Shown: positions 1 through 8,962, numbered from the stretch's first letter. The stretch: DNA of 64,000 bases from Alkalibacterium sp046484155 (GCF_046484155.1 NZ_JAWOBT010000036.1:3784-67783); one strand, 5' to 3'. The notes: a model not told the origin generated them from the letters alone. Numbers and translations are program-made.

Positions 1-395
1 CGCCTGCTATGAACTTTTTCGATGTGACCCTTCAAGGTAACCGTATTTCAAACAATGATGGTTTAGACATTGAAGTGCCAGAAGGTAAAATGAAATTATT
101 ACGCGATAAAGGATACGAAGATGGAGTGAAATTAGTCTTTGGTATCCGTCCTGAAGATATCAAGAGTGAGCAAATCGCTTTAGATACTTCTCCAAAATCG
201 GTAGTAAGATCTAAAGTTACGGTTTCTGAGCTTTTAGGTGCTGAAACCATGCTTTATTCAGAATTAGGAAGCATCGAATTCATCGCACGTGTTGACGCTC
301 GTGACTATTATAAACCAGATACAGAAATCGATTTAGCCTTTGATATGGGTAAATCACATTTCTTCGATCCAGAAACAACTAATGTTATCCGTTAA
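1..395 (+). CDS. Sugar-type ABC transporter ATP-binding protein, C-terminal part (MsmK/UgpC-like)
   Basis: Only the 3' end is in the window. The frame is open from base 3 (Pro-Ala before the first Met), which fits the SPAMNFF segment after the nucleotide-binding domain of MsmK/UgpC/MalK-type ATPases. What follows is a TOBE regulatory domain with the family motif GIRPEDI near residue 45 of the visible part. Walker A, Walker B and signature motifs must lie upstream. Family members energize carbohydrate importers and often serve several of them, so the substrate cannot be read here. The gene ends at TAA 393-395, 41 bases before a strong terminator, so it closes its operon. Confidence 0.85.
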   Translation, partial: PAMNFFDVTLQGNRISNNDGLDIEVPEGKMKLLRDKGYEDGVKLVFGIRPEDIKSEQIALDTSPKSVVRSKVTVSELLGAETMLYSELGSIEFIARVDARDYYKPDTEIDLAFDMGKSHFFDPETTNVIR

Positions 396-436
396 TTTGA
401 GATAATGTAAGTTGGAATACAATTGCCCCCTTTTTT

Positions 437-481
437 CCTCTCTGAGTATACAGTGTATACTCAGAGAGGTTTTTTGTTTTA
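437..481 (+). terminator. Rho-independent terminator after the ABC ATPase gene
   Basis: Perfect 15-bp inverted repeat (437-451 and 455-469) with a 3-base loop, followed by a T-rich run to 480. It separates the upstream transport operon from dut. Confidence 0.9.
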
Positions 482-551
482 TCCATTTATGTCCAGTCTG
501 TTTTAGTGTAAAATGGGAGTATTGGATAGTGTTTTGAAAGGGGAGTTGAAT

Positions 552-587
552 TTGCACTATTTCTACTTAGTGCAGATAAAATTATGA
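552..587 (+). CDS. Possible 11-codon leader ORF overlapping the dut start
   Basis: A TTG at 552 follows a good Shine-Dalgarno (AAAGGGGAG, 537-545) by 6 bases and opens a frame coding MHYFYLVQIKL, ending at TGA 585-587. That stop overlaps the dut start codon 584-586 as ATGA, the usual geometry of translational coupling. dut itself has no Shine-Dalgarno in the 15 bases before its ATG and no alternative start in frame back to the stop at 527. I infer that ribosomes load on the mini-ORF and re-initiate at dut. The peptide resembles nothing I know and may matter only as a loading device. Confidence 0.35.
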   Translation: MHYFYLVQIKL

Positions 588-1081
588 AAAAAGTCAGAGG
601 TTTTGAAATCGTATCGAAATATGTAAATGAAGAACTGTCGTTACCCAAGAGAGCAACGAAAGGCTCAGCTGGTTATGACTTAACAGCTGCGGTGGATATC
701 GTTGTCCCATCAGCATTTAAAGCTCTAAAAAAAGAAAATGAAAGTGGGACGAATCCGATGAGCTCTACGCTTGTGCCTACAGGTATCAAAGTTTATATGC
801 CTGACAATGAATACTTGCTTTTAGCTAATCGTTCAAGTAACCCAATGAAAAAACAATTAGCGGTTCCTAACGGTATCGGCGTCATAGATGCGGATTATTA
901 TGGCAACGAAGGCAACGAAGGCGAAATATTTGTTCAAGTCATTAATTACGGCTTAGAGGATGTTGAAATTTCTAAAGGCGAAAGAATTGCTCAAGGCATT
1001 TTTTCAAGATACGAAGTGGTTGATGATGAAGTACAGTCCTTCGATAAACGCACGGGCGGATTTGGATCGTCAGGAAGATAA
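584..1081 (+). CDS. dut: dUTP diphosphatase (dUTPase)
   Basis: Hydrolyses dUTP to dUMP and PPi, keeping uracil out of DNA and supplying dUMP for thymidylate synthesis. All five motifs of the trimeric family are present in 165 residues: motif 1 AGYDLTAA near 30, motif 2 NRSSNP near 82, motif 3 GVIDADYYGNEGNEGE near 99, motif 4 GERIAQ near 132, and the C-terminal P-loop-like RTGGFGSSG near 156. The region between motifs 1 and 2 is long, as in the Lactobacillales and phage type. The ATG lacks its own ribosome binding site and overlaps the stop of a mini-ORF, suggesting coupled translation. radA follows 173 bases downstream with its own promoter. Confidence 0.93.
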   Translation: MKKVRGFEIVSKYVNEELSLPKRATKGSAGYDLTAAVDIVVPSAFKALKKENESGTNPMSSTLVPTGIKVYMPDNEYLLLANRSSNPMKKQLAVPNGIGVIDADYYGNEGNEGEIFVQVINYGLEDVEISKGERIAQGIFSRYEVVDDEVQSFDKRTGGFGSSGR

Positions 1082-1128
1082 GACAAAAAAGCAGAGCAAG
1101 CCATACTGCACAGTTGCTGCGAGATTTC

Positions 1129-1159
1129 TTGCTTTAGCTGATTAGTCTAATGGTATACT
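1129..1159 (+). promoter_or_regulatory. Candidate sigma-A promoter for radA
   Basis: -35 TTGCTT at 1129-1134 and -10 TATACT at 1154-1159, preceded by TGG (extended -10). The 19-base spacing is long, which the TGn element could offset. Confidence 0.5.
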
Positions 1160-1254
1160 CTACGGTCGAATGATATGTGCCAGCTGGGTTACTAGAAAAT
1201 ACTGAGTACATCCAAATATTACTGCATTTATAGAAAATAAAGGGAGTCATCAAT

Positions 1255-2628
1255 TTGGCGAAAAAGAAAGCAACTGTATTTGTTTGTCAAAACTGTGGGT
1301 ATGAATTACCCAAGTATTTAGGTAAATGTCCGAGTTGTAATGCCTGGAATCAGATGGTTGAAGAAAAATTGCCGGACAAAACAGATAGTCGAAGTCGCGT
1401 GACCATGTCAGGTAAAAAATCTAAGGCAGTACCGATAACAAGCGTTACAATAGAAAATGAAGAGCGCGTTAAAACCCAAATGGTGGAGTTTAACCGTGTT
1501 TTAGGTGGCGGGGTCGTGCCTGGGTCGCTTGTTCTGATTGGTGGCGATCCCGGTATAGGGAAATCGACGCTCCTTCTCCAAGTGTCTGCTCAACTCAATC
1601 AACAAGGGGGAAAAGTCCTCTATGTTTCCGGTGAAGAAAGCACGTCTCAAATTAAAATGAGAGCTGAGCGCTTAGAGTTAAGAGGATCTGATTTTTATAT
1701 CTATACTGAAACGGAAGTAAGTGCCATTGCTGAAACGATTGAAACATTAAAACCAGATTATGTCATTATTGACTCGATCCAAACGATGCATCATGTGAAT
1801 ATCGATAGTGCTTCTGGAAGTGTCTCTCAGGTGAGAGAATCAACATCTACATTTATGCAGATAGCGAAGATGAACGGAATAGCTATTTTCATTGTGGGTC
1901 ATGTAACCAAAGAAGGTTCCATTGCCGGTCCGAAAATGCTGGAGCACATGGTTGACACGGTGCTTTACTTTGAAGGCGAGCAGCATCATACCTTTAGGAT
2001 TCTTAGGGCTGTCAAAAACCGGTTTGGTTCAACCAATGAGATCGGCATCTTTGAAATGCGAAACGGTGGGCTGGAAGAGGTCTTGAATCCCTCTCAGCTC
2101 TTCTTGGAGGAACGATTAGCGGGAGCGACCGGTTCTGCTGTCGTGGCAGCGATGGAAGGGACACGACCTATTCTGGTCGAAATACAGTCACTTATTGCAC
2201 CTACCGTTTTTGGAAATGCCAAACGAACCGCGAGCGGATTGGATCACTCGCGAGTGTCACTCATTTTGGCTGTATTAGAAAAAAGGACCGGTCTGCTTTT
2301 ACAGAATCAAGATGCCTATCTGAAAGCGGCAGGTGGTGTCCGTCTGGATGAACCAGCCATCGATCTAGCCATTGCCATCAGCATAGCTTCCAGTTACAAG
2401 GAAAAAGAAACACGGCCAACGGACTGTTTTATCGGCGAAATTGGCTTGACTGGTGAAATACGAAGCATTTCTAAAATCGAACAGCGCGTCAAAGAAGCAG
2501 CAAAACTCGGGTTTAAACGTGTGATCATCCCTAAAAACAATATAGATGATGGTTGGGACATGCCTAAAAACATAGAAATCATCGGATGCACGACCTTGTC
2601 AGAAGCGATAAAACGCGCGTTTTCTTAA
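1255..2628 (+). CDS. radA: DNA repair protein RadA (Sms)
   Basis: RecA-like ATPase/helicase that processes branched recombination intermediates; in competent Firmicutes it also helps integrate transforming DNA. In 457 residues one sees an N-terminal zinc finger (Cys 11, 14, 25, 28), Walker A GGDPGIGKS near 96-104, the RadA-specific KNRFG motif at 254-258, and a C-terminal Lon-protease-like domain from about 290, which lacks protease function in this family. Start is TTG 1255, 8 bases after AAGGGAG; the protein opens with MAKKKATVF as in relatives. In Bacillus and Lactobacillales radA sits in the same cluster as the PIN-TRAM gene and gltX, as here. Confidence 0.96.
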   Translation: MAKKKATVFVCQNCGYELPKYLGKCPSCNAWNQMVEEKLPDKTDSRSRVTMSGKKSKAVPITSVTIENEERVKTQMVEFNRVLGGGVVPGSLVLIGGDPGIGKSTLLLQVSAQLNQQGGKVLYVSGEESTSQIKMRAERLELRGSDFYIYTETEVSAIAETIETLKPDYVIIDSIQTMHHVNIDSASGSVSQVRESTSTFMQIAKMNGIAIFIVGHVTKEGSIAGPKMLEHMVDTVLYFEGEQHHTFRILRAVKNRFGSTNEIGIFEMRNGGLEEVLNPSQLFLEERLAGATGSAVVAAMEGTRPILVEIQSLIAPTVFGNAKRTASGLDHSRVSLILAVLEKRTGLLLQNQDAYLKAAGGVRLDEPAIDLAIAISIASSYKEKETRPTDCFIGEIGLTGEIRSISKIEQRVKEAAKLGFKRVIIPKNNIDDGWDMPKNIEIIGCTTLSEAIKRAFS

Positions 2629-2644
2629 CCTTAAAAAGGTCGAT

Positions 2645-2676
2645 TTATTCGTATTTTTGAGTAGGCTTGGTATACT
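2645..2676 (+). promoter_or_regulatory. Possible promoter for the PIN-TRAM gene
   Basis: A good extended -10 (TGG then TATACT, 2668-2676) lies 46 bases before the gene. The only -35-like hexamer, TTATTC at 2645-2650, is 20 bases away and weak, so this may act mainly through the extended -10. Confidence 0.35.
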
Positions 2677-2722
2677 GATAGAATAGATAATAATGAAAAA
2701 ATAAACGAAGAGGAGGGAGTAA

Positions 2723-3838
2723 ATGGTAGCGAAATTAATACTACTCACTTTCGTATTGGTTGGTGGCAGCCTAGGGTATAACGTTTTTCCGGATTTGATC
2801 ACGAACTGGAATGAAGCGCCCCTTTGGCTGATGCATCCAGTTGTCGGAATGGTATTAGGAGCAGGCATTTTTTATTTGGTGTCTTTTCAGGCCATTAAAC
2901 CTATTGAAAAAGGCATTGCTAAAGTTGAACAAATGTTTAGTGAATTGAGTATAGCTTATCTCATGTTTGGAAGCATCGGTGCGATCGTCGGACTTATTAT
3001 AGCTTTATTATTTAGTTTTGGTTTGAATGCGCTGAATATACTCATTATAAGTGACGTGATTCCGTTCATATTAACGGTGGCTTTAGCTTATATCGGCTTT
3101 CAACTGGGAACATCTCGGAGGGAAGAAATCAGGCGCCTGTTTTCACCAAAAACAGCTAAACAGGAAAATAGTGATATTTTAGATAGAAAAGAAGGCGAAT
3201 CTTTCCGAAAGTATAAGGTGTTGGATACGAGTACAATTATTGATGGTCGGATCCTGGACGTTGTAAGAACAGGATTCTTAGAAGGCGTGTTAGTTATTTC
3301 ACACTATGTACTCAAAGAATTACAGTATATCGCTGATTCGTCGGACAGCTTGAAACGGGTCAGAGGACGCCGAGGTTTAGATATATTGAACGCCTTGCAA
3401 AAGGAAAAAGGGATCACTATAGAAATGGACGACAGCGATATCCCGGAATCTGAAGATGTGGATCTGAAACTTGTCCATCTGGCTAAAAGGTTAGACGGCA
3501 TGGTGATTACCAATGATTTCAATCTGAATAAAGTTGCCGAGTTTCAAAATGTTTCGGTTTTAAATATCAATGAACTGGCCAATGCGGTGAAACCAGTGGT
3601 CATCCCCGGGGAAGAAATGCGGGTCATGGTCGTTAAAAATGGAACAGAACGCAGTCAGGGCGTCGCCTATTTGGATGATGGCACCATGGTGGTTGTTGAA
3701 GAAGGCAAAAATCATATGAACGAAATGTTGGACGTCGTGGTTACAAGTTCGCTTCAGACCAATGCCGGACGCATGATTTTTGCTAAGTTGAAAACAGATC
3801 AGAAGTCACTTGATAACAGGAAAGATCGAGATGGATAA
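2723..3838 (+). CDS. yacL: PIN/TRAM domain membrane protein (YacL-like)
   Basis: About four hydrophobic segments occupy residues 1-135, followed by a charged linker and a PIN-type nuclease fold starting at YKVLDTSTIIDGR (Tyr164, conserved Asp168), with further acidic residues in KELQYIADS and VITNDFN. A TRAM-like RNA-binding region follows at about 290-350, and the protein ends in a Lys/Arg/Asp-rich tail. The family is near-universal in Firmicutes between radA and the ispD/gltX genes; it is presumed to be a membrane-tethered ribonuclease, but I know of no settled substrate. A strong Shine-Dalgarno (AGGAGGGAG) precedes the ATG. Its stop codon overlaps the ispD start by 8 bases. Confidence 0.9.
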   Translation: MVAKLILLTFVLVGGSLGYNVFPDLITNWNEAPLWLMHPVVGMVLGAGIFYLVSFQAIKPIEKGIAKVEQMFSELSIAYLMFGSIGAIVGLIIALLFSFGLNALNILIISDVIPFILTVALAYIGFQLGTSRREEIRRLFSPKTAKQENSDILDRKEGESFRKYKVLDTSTIIDGRILDVVRTGFLEGVLVISHYVLKELQYIADSSDSLKRVRGRRGLDILNALQKEKGITIEMDDSDIPESEDVDLKLVHLAKRLDGMVITNDFNLNKVAEFQNVSVLNINELANAVKPVVIPGEEMRVMVVKNGTERSQGVAYLDDGTMVVVEEGKNHMNEMLDVVVTSSLQTNAGRMIFAKLKTDQKSLDNRKDRDG

Positions 3839-4532
3839 CCAGTATGAAGCGATACTTTTAGCCGCTGGTTCAGCCGAGCGATTCAAGCATCCCGCTCAGT
3901 TGAATAAAATACTGATGCCGTTAAACCAACGACCCGTATTTGATTATTCTCTTAAATTATTACTCGATGATGAAAAATGTTTAAAGATATGGTTCGTCAT
4001 AAATTCCGAGGATCAGGCAATGATAAAAGACTTTGTCAAAGAATTATATGAAGAAGTGCCAGCCAAGATAAACTGGGTCCCCGGAGGTAAAGAAAGACAA
4101 GACAGCGTTTCGCGGGCCTTAAAGCAAGTATCCTGCAGCGATACTAGTAAAGTGCTCATCCATGATGCCGCGCGCCCTTTTTTAACAGTGGAATTACTTG
4201 ATAAATTAATCGATAAAGGAAAAGATTCAGTGGCAGTAACACTAGGGATCCCGGCTAAGGATTCAATCAAACTTGTCAAAGATAGGCTGGTCTACCAGTC
4301 ACTTTATCGACCGGAAGCGTGGCATATTCAAACACCTCAACTTTTTGATTGTCAGGTTTTAACTGAAGCCGTGAAAATGGCAGAAAAAGAGGGGTTTTAT
4401 GGCAATGAGGAAGCTGAACTTGTTGAGCGACTGGGGCATCCTGTCGAGATCATTGAAGGATCCGATTATAACTTTAAATTGACCACAGCGTTTGATTACC
4501 GAGTGGCGAAAATGCTTAAAGAAAACAAGTGA
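3831..4532 (+). CDS. ispD: 2-C-methyl-D-erythritol 4-phosphate cytidylyltransferase family protein (IspD-like)
   Basis: Nucleotidyltransferase of the IspD/TarI group, expected to couple CTP to a polyol phosphate. Visible motifs are the N-terminal ILLAAGSAERF nucleotide loop, GGKERQDSV near 88, IHDAARPF near 109, and a C-terminal IQTPQLFD. I place the start at ATG 3831, giving 233 residues and MDNQYEAILLAAG, because AGGAAAG lies 6 bases upstream; a longer reading from 3810 would overlap yacL by 29 bases without a better site. No ispF follows, although ispD and ispF are often adjacent, so a role in the MEP pathway cannot be confirmed from context; a TarI-like CDP-ribitol role is an alternative. 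Confidence 0.8.
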   Translation: MDNQYEAILLAAGSAERFKHPAQLNKILMPLNQRPVFDYSLKLLLDDEKCLKIWFVINSEDQAMIKDFVKELYEEVPAKINWVPGGKERQDSVSRALKQVSCSDTSKVLIHDAARPFLTVELLDKLIDKGKDSVAVTLGIPAKDSIKLVKDRLVYQSLYRPEAWHIQTPQLFDCQVLTEAVKMAEKEGFYGNEEAELVERLGHPVEIIEGSDYNFKLTTAFDYRVAKMLKENK

Positions 4533-4657
4533 AAAAGGACATGACAAGCTGAGCGTTTAAGGTTTTTTGTGGAAGAATGAACCAAATAATGGTATGTTAG
4601 TAGTGCTACGACTTTGAATAAAATAACACTAATCGATAATATGGGGAGCGTTTTATT

Positions 4658-6136
4658 ATGACAGAAAAAATCCGTGTACGTTACGCACCGAGTCCAACAG
4701 GACATCTACACATCGGAAATGCACGTACGGCATTATTCAATTATTTGTTTGCCCGTCATCATGGTGGAGATTTCATTATTCGTATTGAGGACACCGATCA
4801 AAAAAGACAGATCGAAACTGGCGAACAGAGTCAGTTGGACAATTTGAAATGGTTAGGAATCGATTGGGATGAAAGTCCAGCCGTTGGGGGACCTTATGGC
4901 CCTTACCGTCAGTCGGAACGTAAAGATATCTATGATCCACTGATCGATCAATTGATGGTGAGCAACCGTGCCTATAACTGTTACTGTACGAGTGAAGAGC
5001 TGGAAACTGAACGTGAAGCGCAACGTGCGCGTGGCGAGATGCCCCATTACAGTGGGAAATGTGCGCATCTATCTGCTGCTGAACAGAAAGCGAAAGAAGA
5101 AGAAGGCATAACGCCGGTCATTCGCTTACGCGTTCCTAAGGGAAAAACGTTCACCTTTGATGATATGGTCAAAGGGGATATTACTTTTGAATCGGATTCT
5201 GTTGGTGGCGATTGGATCATCCGTAAACGGGACGGCATGCCGACCTACAACTTTGCTGTGACCGTCGATGATCATTACATGAAAATCTCGCATGTCCTCA
5301 GAGGCGACGATCATATCGCCAATACGCCTAAACAAATGATGGTATATGATGCCTTTGAATGGAAAGCACCGCGCTTTGGGCATATGACGTTGATCATTAA
5401 TGCTGAAACGGGTAAAAAATTAAGCAAACGTGATGAAACGATATTACAATTTATCGAACAGTACCGTGAACTGGGTTACATGCCCGAAGCGCTGTTCAAC
5501 TTCATTACCCTGCTCGGATGGTCTCCTGTAGGTGAAGATGAATTGTTCTCTAAAGAAGAATTCGTGGAAATGTTCGATTACAAACGTTTAGGAACATCTC
5601 CAGCAGCGTTTGATGCGAACAAATTAGAATGGATCAGTAATCAGTACATGAAGGACATGGACACAGACGAATTAACGCTGAAAGCCATTCCGCATTTAGT
5701 TGAAGCCGGTTATATTGAAGCCGATCCTTCAGAAGAAAAAAGCGAATGGGTTAAAAAATTAATCAGTCTTTACCAGGAACAAATGAGCTATGCTGCTGAA
5801 ATCACGAAGCTTGCCAGTATATTCTTTGAAGATTCTCTAGACTGGTCAGACGAGTCTAGAGAAGTTCTTGAAGGTGAAACCGTACCGACTGTTCTAGAAG
5901 CCTTCACTGAACAACTTAAAACGGTTGAACCTTTTGAAGCGGATGCTATCAAAAAAGCGATCAAAGCTGTTCAAAAAGAAACAGGTATCAAAGGCAAAGA
6001 TCTCTTCATGCCTATTCGCGTGGCCGTTTCAGGACATCAGCATGGCCCGCAGTTAAATGACACCATCGAATTGTTGGGCAGAGAAAAAGCGATCGCCAAC
6101 ATCAAAAAAACACAAGATTTAATCAAATCCTTTTAA
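4658..6136 (+). CDS. gltX: Glutamyl-tRNA synthetase
   Basis: Class I aminoacyl-tRNA synthetase of 492 residues. The HIGH-type motif lies in APSPTGHLHIGNARTAL (near residue 10-26) and the KMSKS-type loop reads KLSKRDE near 255. The C-terminal half is the alpha-helical anticodon-binding domain of bacterial GluRS. In Firmicutes with GatCAB this enzyme normally also misacylates tRNA-Gln, which is then amidated; that is family knowledge. The ATG at 4658 follows GGGGAGCG. It has its own 125-base upstream gap, and a strong terminator follows, so it is probably transcribed separately from cysS. Confidence 0.97.
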   Translation: MTEKIRVRYAPSPTGHLHIGNARTALFNYLFARHHGGDFIIRIEDTDQKRQIETGEQSQLDNLKWLGIDWDESPAVGGPYGPYRQSERKDIYDPLIDQLMVSNRAYNCYCTSEELETEREAQRARGEMPHYSGKCAHLSAAEQKAKEEEGITPVIRLRVPKGKTFTFDDMVKGDITFESDSVGGDWIIRKRDGMPTYNFAVTVDDHYMKISHVLRGDDHIANTPKQMMVYDAFEWKAPRFGHMTLIINAETGKKLSKRDETILQFIEQYRELGYMPEALFNFITLLGWSPVGEDELFSKEEFVEMFDYKRLGTSPAAFDANKLEWISNQYMKDMDTDELTLKAIPHLVEAGYIEADPSEEKSEWVKKLISLYQEQMSYAAEITKLASIFFEDSLDWSDESREVLEGETVPTVLEAFTEQLKTVEPFEADAIKKAIKAVQKETGIKGKDLFMPIRVAVSGHQHGPQLNDTIELLGREKAIANIKKTQDLIKSF

Positions 6137-6162
6137 AGCATAAACTGTTAAGAAAGGCTATG

Positions 6163-6213
6163 AAGCCATGCAACCAGGACTTTCTTTCAACCGGTTGCGT
6201 GGCTTTTCTTTTT
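6163..6213 (+). terminator. Rho-independent terminator between gltX and cysS
   Basis: 13-bp inverted repeat with one mismatch (6163-6175 and 6193-6205) followed by TTTTCTTTTTG. Bacillus has cysE between these genes; here there is only this terminator and a short promoter region with a -10-like TATACT at 6249-6254. Confidence 0.85.
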
Positions 6214-6290
6214 GACGTTTACAGGTATGCAGAAAACGTTCCATTTTTTATACTTAATACAATCACAGCAGAGGGGAGTCTCCTATTAAG

Positions 6291-7700
6291 ATGATACACA
6301 TTTACAATACACTGACACGCAAAAAAGAACCGTTTGTCCCTCTTGAAGAAGGGAAAGTAAAGATGTACGTTTGCGGACCCACGGTGTATAGTTACATCCA
6401 TATCGGGAATGCCAGAAGCGCCGTAGCCTTTGATACCGTCCGCCGATATTTCACCTACAGAGGATACGACGTCAAGTATGTTTCAAACTTCACTGACGTT
6501 GACGACAAAATCATTCGGGCAGCCAAAGAATTAGGACAAACAGCGCCAGAAGTGGCAGACAAATTCATCGAAGCTTTTTATGCAGACACAGAAGCTTTAG
6601 AAGTGGAGAAACCAACACATGCTCCGCGGGTGATGGAGAATATTCCAGACATCATAGCCTTTGTCGAAGCGCTGATCGAAAATGGGTATGCCTATGAATC
6701 TGATGGGGATGTCTACTACCGCACGCGTCGGTTCAAGAAGTACGGCGAACTCAGTCGCATGTCTATAGACGATTTAGAGCTTGGTGCGAGCAACCGGGTG
6801 GGTGATGAAACAGATAAAAAAGAAGACCCGATCGACTTCGCTTTATGGAAAGCAGCCAAAGAAGGCGAAATCAGCTGGGATTCTCCTTGGGGTAAGGGCA
6901 GACCCGGCTGGCATATCGAGTGTTCTGTTATGGCCACAAAATACCTAGGTGACACGATAGATATACATGCTGGCGGTCAAGACTTGGCTTTTCCACATCA
7001 CGAAAATGAAATCGCCCAGTCAGAGGCGAAAACGCATCAAACGTTCGCAAATTATTGGATGCATAATGGCTTCGTAACGATGAATGATGAAAAAATGAGC
7101 AAGTCCATTGGGAATGTGGTATTGATCAAAGACTTGCGTGAAAGACATGATCCAAAAGCCCTGCGTTTCTTTATGGCGACAGCTCATTATCGTCGTCCGA
7201 TCAATTATTCCATTGATGCGATAGAAGAAGCCAAGACTAACTTGAACCGCATCGAGACCGCTTATTTCAATGCCTCTCACCGTTTGGACCAGGCGCAAGC
7301 AACACGCGATACAGACTCCGGTGACTTGCAGCAGCTCGAAGCGTATAGAGCGGATTTCATCAAACATATGGATGATGATTTCCAGGCAGAAAATGGGATC
7401 ACGGTAGTTTATGACCTTATCCGTTTCATTAACCGTTATATGGAGGCAGCGGATGTCTCCAGAAAAGTTCTTGAACGCGCCTTGGAGCTTATCGAAGAGT
7501 TCATGTATGTCTTTGGCATAACCTTAAAGATCTCTGAAGAGCTGCTTGATGACGATGTTGAAAAACTGATCGAAGAAAGAGAAACAGCTCGCAAAGAACG
7601 CAACTTCCAGCGAGCAGATGAGATTCGTGATCTCCTGAAAGAACAAAATATCCTACTGGAAGACACCCCTCAAGGCATACGCTGGAAACGAGGAGGATAG
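6291..7700 (+). CDS. cysS: Cysteinyl-tRNA synthetase
   Basis: Class I synthetase, 469 residues. The signature is MYVCGPTVYSYIHIGNARS near residues 25-43, combining the zinc-ligand Cys of CGPT with the HIGH motif. The remaining zinc ligands are visible in WHIECSVM and GQDLAFPHHENE, and the KMSKSIGN loop lies near 266. The C-terminal region contains the DALR helical anticodon-binding domain. The ATG is 12 bases after GAGGGGAG, a rather long spacing. mrnC starts one base after its stop, so cysS-mrnC-rlmB-rae1 form one operon, as in other Firmicutes. Confidence 0.97.
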   Translation: MIHIYNTLTRKKEPFVPLEEGKVKMYVCGPTVYSYIHIGNARSAVAFDTVRRYFTYRGYDVKYVSNFTDVDDKIIRAAKELGQTAPEVADKFIEAFYADTEALEVEKPTHAPRVMENIPDIIAFVEALIENGYAYESDGDVYYRTRRFKKYGELSRMSIDDLELGASNRVGDETDKKEDPIDFALWKAAKEGEISWDSPWGKGRPGWHIECSVMATKYLGDTIDIHAGGQDLAFPHHENEIAQSEAKTHQTFANYWMHNGFVTMNDEKMSKSIGNVVLIKDLRERHDPKALRFFMATAHYRRPINYSIDAIEEAKTNLNRIETAYFNASHRLDQAQATRDTDSGDLQQLEAYRADFIKHMDDDFQAENGITVVYDLIRFINRYMEAADVSRKVLERALELIEEFMYVFGITLKISEELLDDDVEKLIEERETARKERNFQRADEIRDLLKEQNILLEDTPQGIRWKRGG

Positions 7701-7701
7701 G

Positions 7702-8100
7702 ATGAGTAAATCTGTGGATCCTAAACTGTTAAACGGTTTGGCACTGGCTTACATGGGTGATGCTGTGTATGAACAAGCGGTAAGGGAGCACCTTATCTAT
7801 ACAGGCAAAACCAACCCCAACCGGCTGCATGTTTCTGCCACGTCCTATGTTTCAGCAAATGCTCAAGCTTACCTTGTGGGAAAGATGATGGAACAGCATG
7901 TGCTCACCGAAGAAGAACTGAATTATTATAAACGAGGTCGCAATGCAAAGAGTTATTCAAAAGCGAAAAATACAGACTCCACGACCTACAGTCGGTCGAC
8001 TGGGTTTGAGGCGCTGATCGGCTTTTTATTTTTAACAGATCAGACCGAAAGACTGCGTGAGCTGATGACGTGGTGCATCAAAGAAATTGAAAAGATTTAA
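7702..8100 (+). CDS. mrnC: Mini-ribonuclease III
   Basis: RNase III-like catalytic domain without a double-strand RNA-binding domain, 132 residues. It matures the ends of 23S rRNA in Bacillus. The catalytic segment LAYMGDAVYEQAVREHL near residue 10-26 holds the acidic metal-binding residues, and the fold ends with TGFEALIGFLFLT, matching the second RNase III motif. The ATG follows GGAGGATAGG and begins one base after the cysS stop. Together with rlmB and rae1 downstream it makes a ribosome/RNA maintenance group. Confidence 0.94.
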   Translation: MSKSVDPKLLNGLALAYMGDAVYEQAVREHLIYTGKTNPNRLHVSATSYVSANAQAYLVGKMMEQHVLTEEELNYYKRGRNAKSYSKAKNTDSTTYSRSTGFEALIGFLFLTDQTERLRELMTWCIKEIEKI

Positions 8101-8119
8101 AGAGAAAGGAGCTTGAAAC

Positions 8120-8926
8120 ATGGCGATAAAAAAACGAGAAAACTACAACGAAAAAGAGGAAACTGATAAACAGCTGGAGACGTCTATTGCAGACGATGAA
8201 ATGGTATATGGAAGAAACCCGGTGCTGGAAACCTTGAAGTCTGAACGTGATGTGAATAAATTGTTCGTTCAGGACGGTTTGACAGATAATAAAATCACTA
8301 AAGTACTCAATGAAGCGAAAAAGAGAAAAGTACAGCTGTCTTTTGTTCCCAAGTCCAAACTGGACCACTTGTCTGATGGTGGGAATCACCAGGGATTGGT
8401 ACTGGCCGCAAGTCCAGTCAATTACGCCACTTTAGATGATCTGTTCGAAAAAGCCAAGGCGAAAAATGAAGAACCTTTCTTCATACTCCTGGACGGCATT
8501 GAAGATCCGCATAATCTGGGGTCTATTTTGAGGACAGCTGATGCAAGCGGGGTACATGGCGTCATCATTCCCAAGCGCAGGGCAGTCGGGTTGACCTCTA
8601 CAGTAGCTAAAGCTTCAGCAGGAGCGATCGAACATGTCCTTGTCGCTCGCGTGACAAACATGGCACAAACGATAGATGAACTCAAAGACCGTGGTTTATG
8701 GATATTCGGTACAGATATGAAAGGGAAAGACTACCGGTATTGGGAAGTCTCTTCACCGATCGGACTCGTCATTGGGAGTGAAGGGAAAGGGATTTCCCGC
8801 TTAGTGAAAGAGAAGGTGGATGAAACCTTATCTATCCCAATGGTTGGCGACGTTCAAAGTTTAAATGCGGGTGTGGCATCGAGTTTGTTGATGTACGAAG
8901 TGTTTAGAAAACGAAATGCACTGTAA
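8120..8926 (+). CDS. rlmB: 23S rRNA (guanosine-2'-O)-methyltransferase RlmB, SpoU/TrmH family
   Basis: SPOUT-class methyltransferase of 268 residues. An N-terminal substrate-binding domain begins at MVYGRNPVLETL near 29. The C-terminal trefoil-knot domain has motif 1 DGIEDPHNLGSILRTAD near 125-141, motif 2 IGSEGKGISRL near 218, and motif 3 SIPMVGDVQSLNAGVASSLLMYE near the end (key NxGVASS). RlmB modifies G2251 of 23S rRNA in E. coli; this paralogue (YacO) sits in the cysS operon across Bacilli. The charged extension in the first 28 residues is poorly conserved in the family. Confidence 0.93.
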   Translation: MAIKKRENYNEKEETDKQLETSIADDEMVYGRNPVLETLKSERDVNKLFVQDGLTDNKITKVLNEAKKRKVQLSFVPKSKLDHLSDGGNHQGLVLAASPVNYATLDDLFEKAKAKNEEPFFILLDGIEDPHNLGSILRTADASGVHGVIIPKRRAVGLTSTVAKASAGAIEHVLVARVTNMAQTIDELKDRGLWIFGTDMKGKDYRYWEVSSPIGLVIGSEGKGISRLVKEKVDETLSIPMVGDVQSLNAGVASSLLMYEVFRKRNAL

Positions 8927-8962
8927 CCCTTTTATGAAAACAACTGAGAGGAGGGGAGTTAA

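Noticed and set aside
899..930. NEG-NEG duplication in dUTPase motif 3 as an insertion
   Set aside because: Aligned by eye with the usual DADYYxNxxNEG motif the length is unchanged, so it is substitution rather than insertion.
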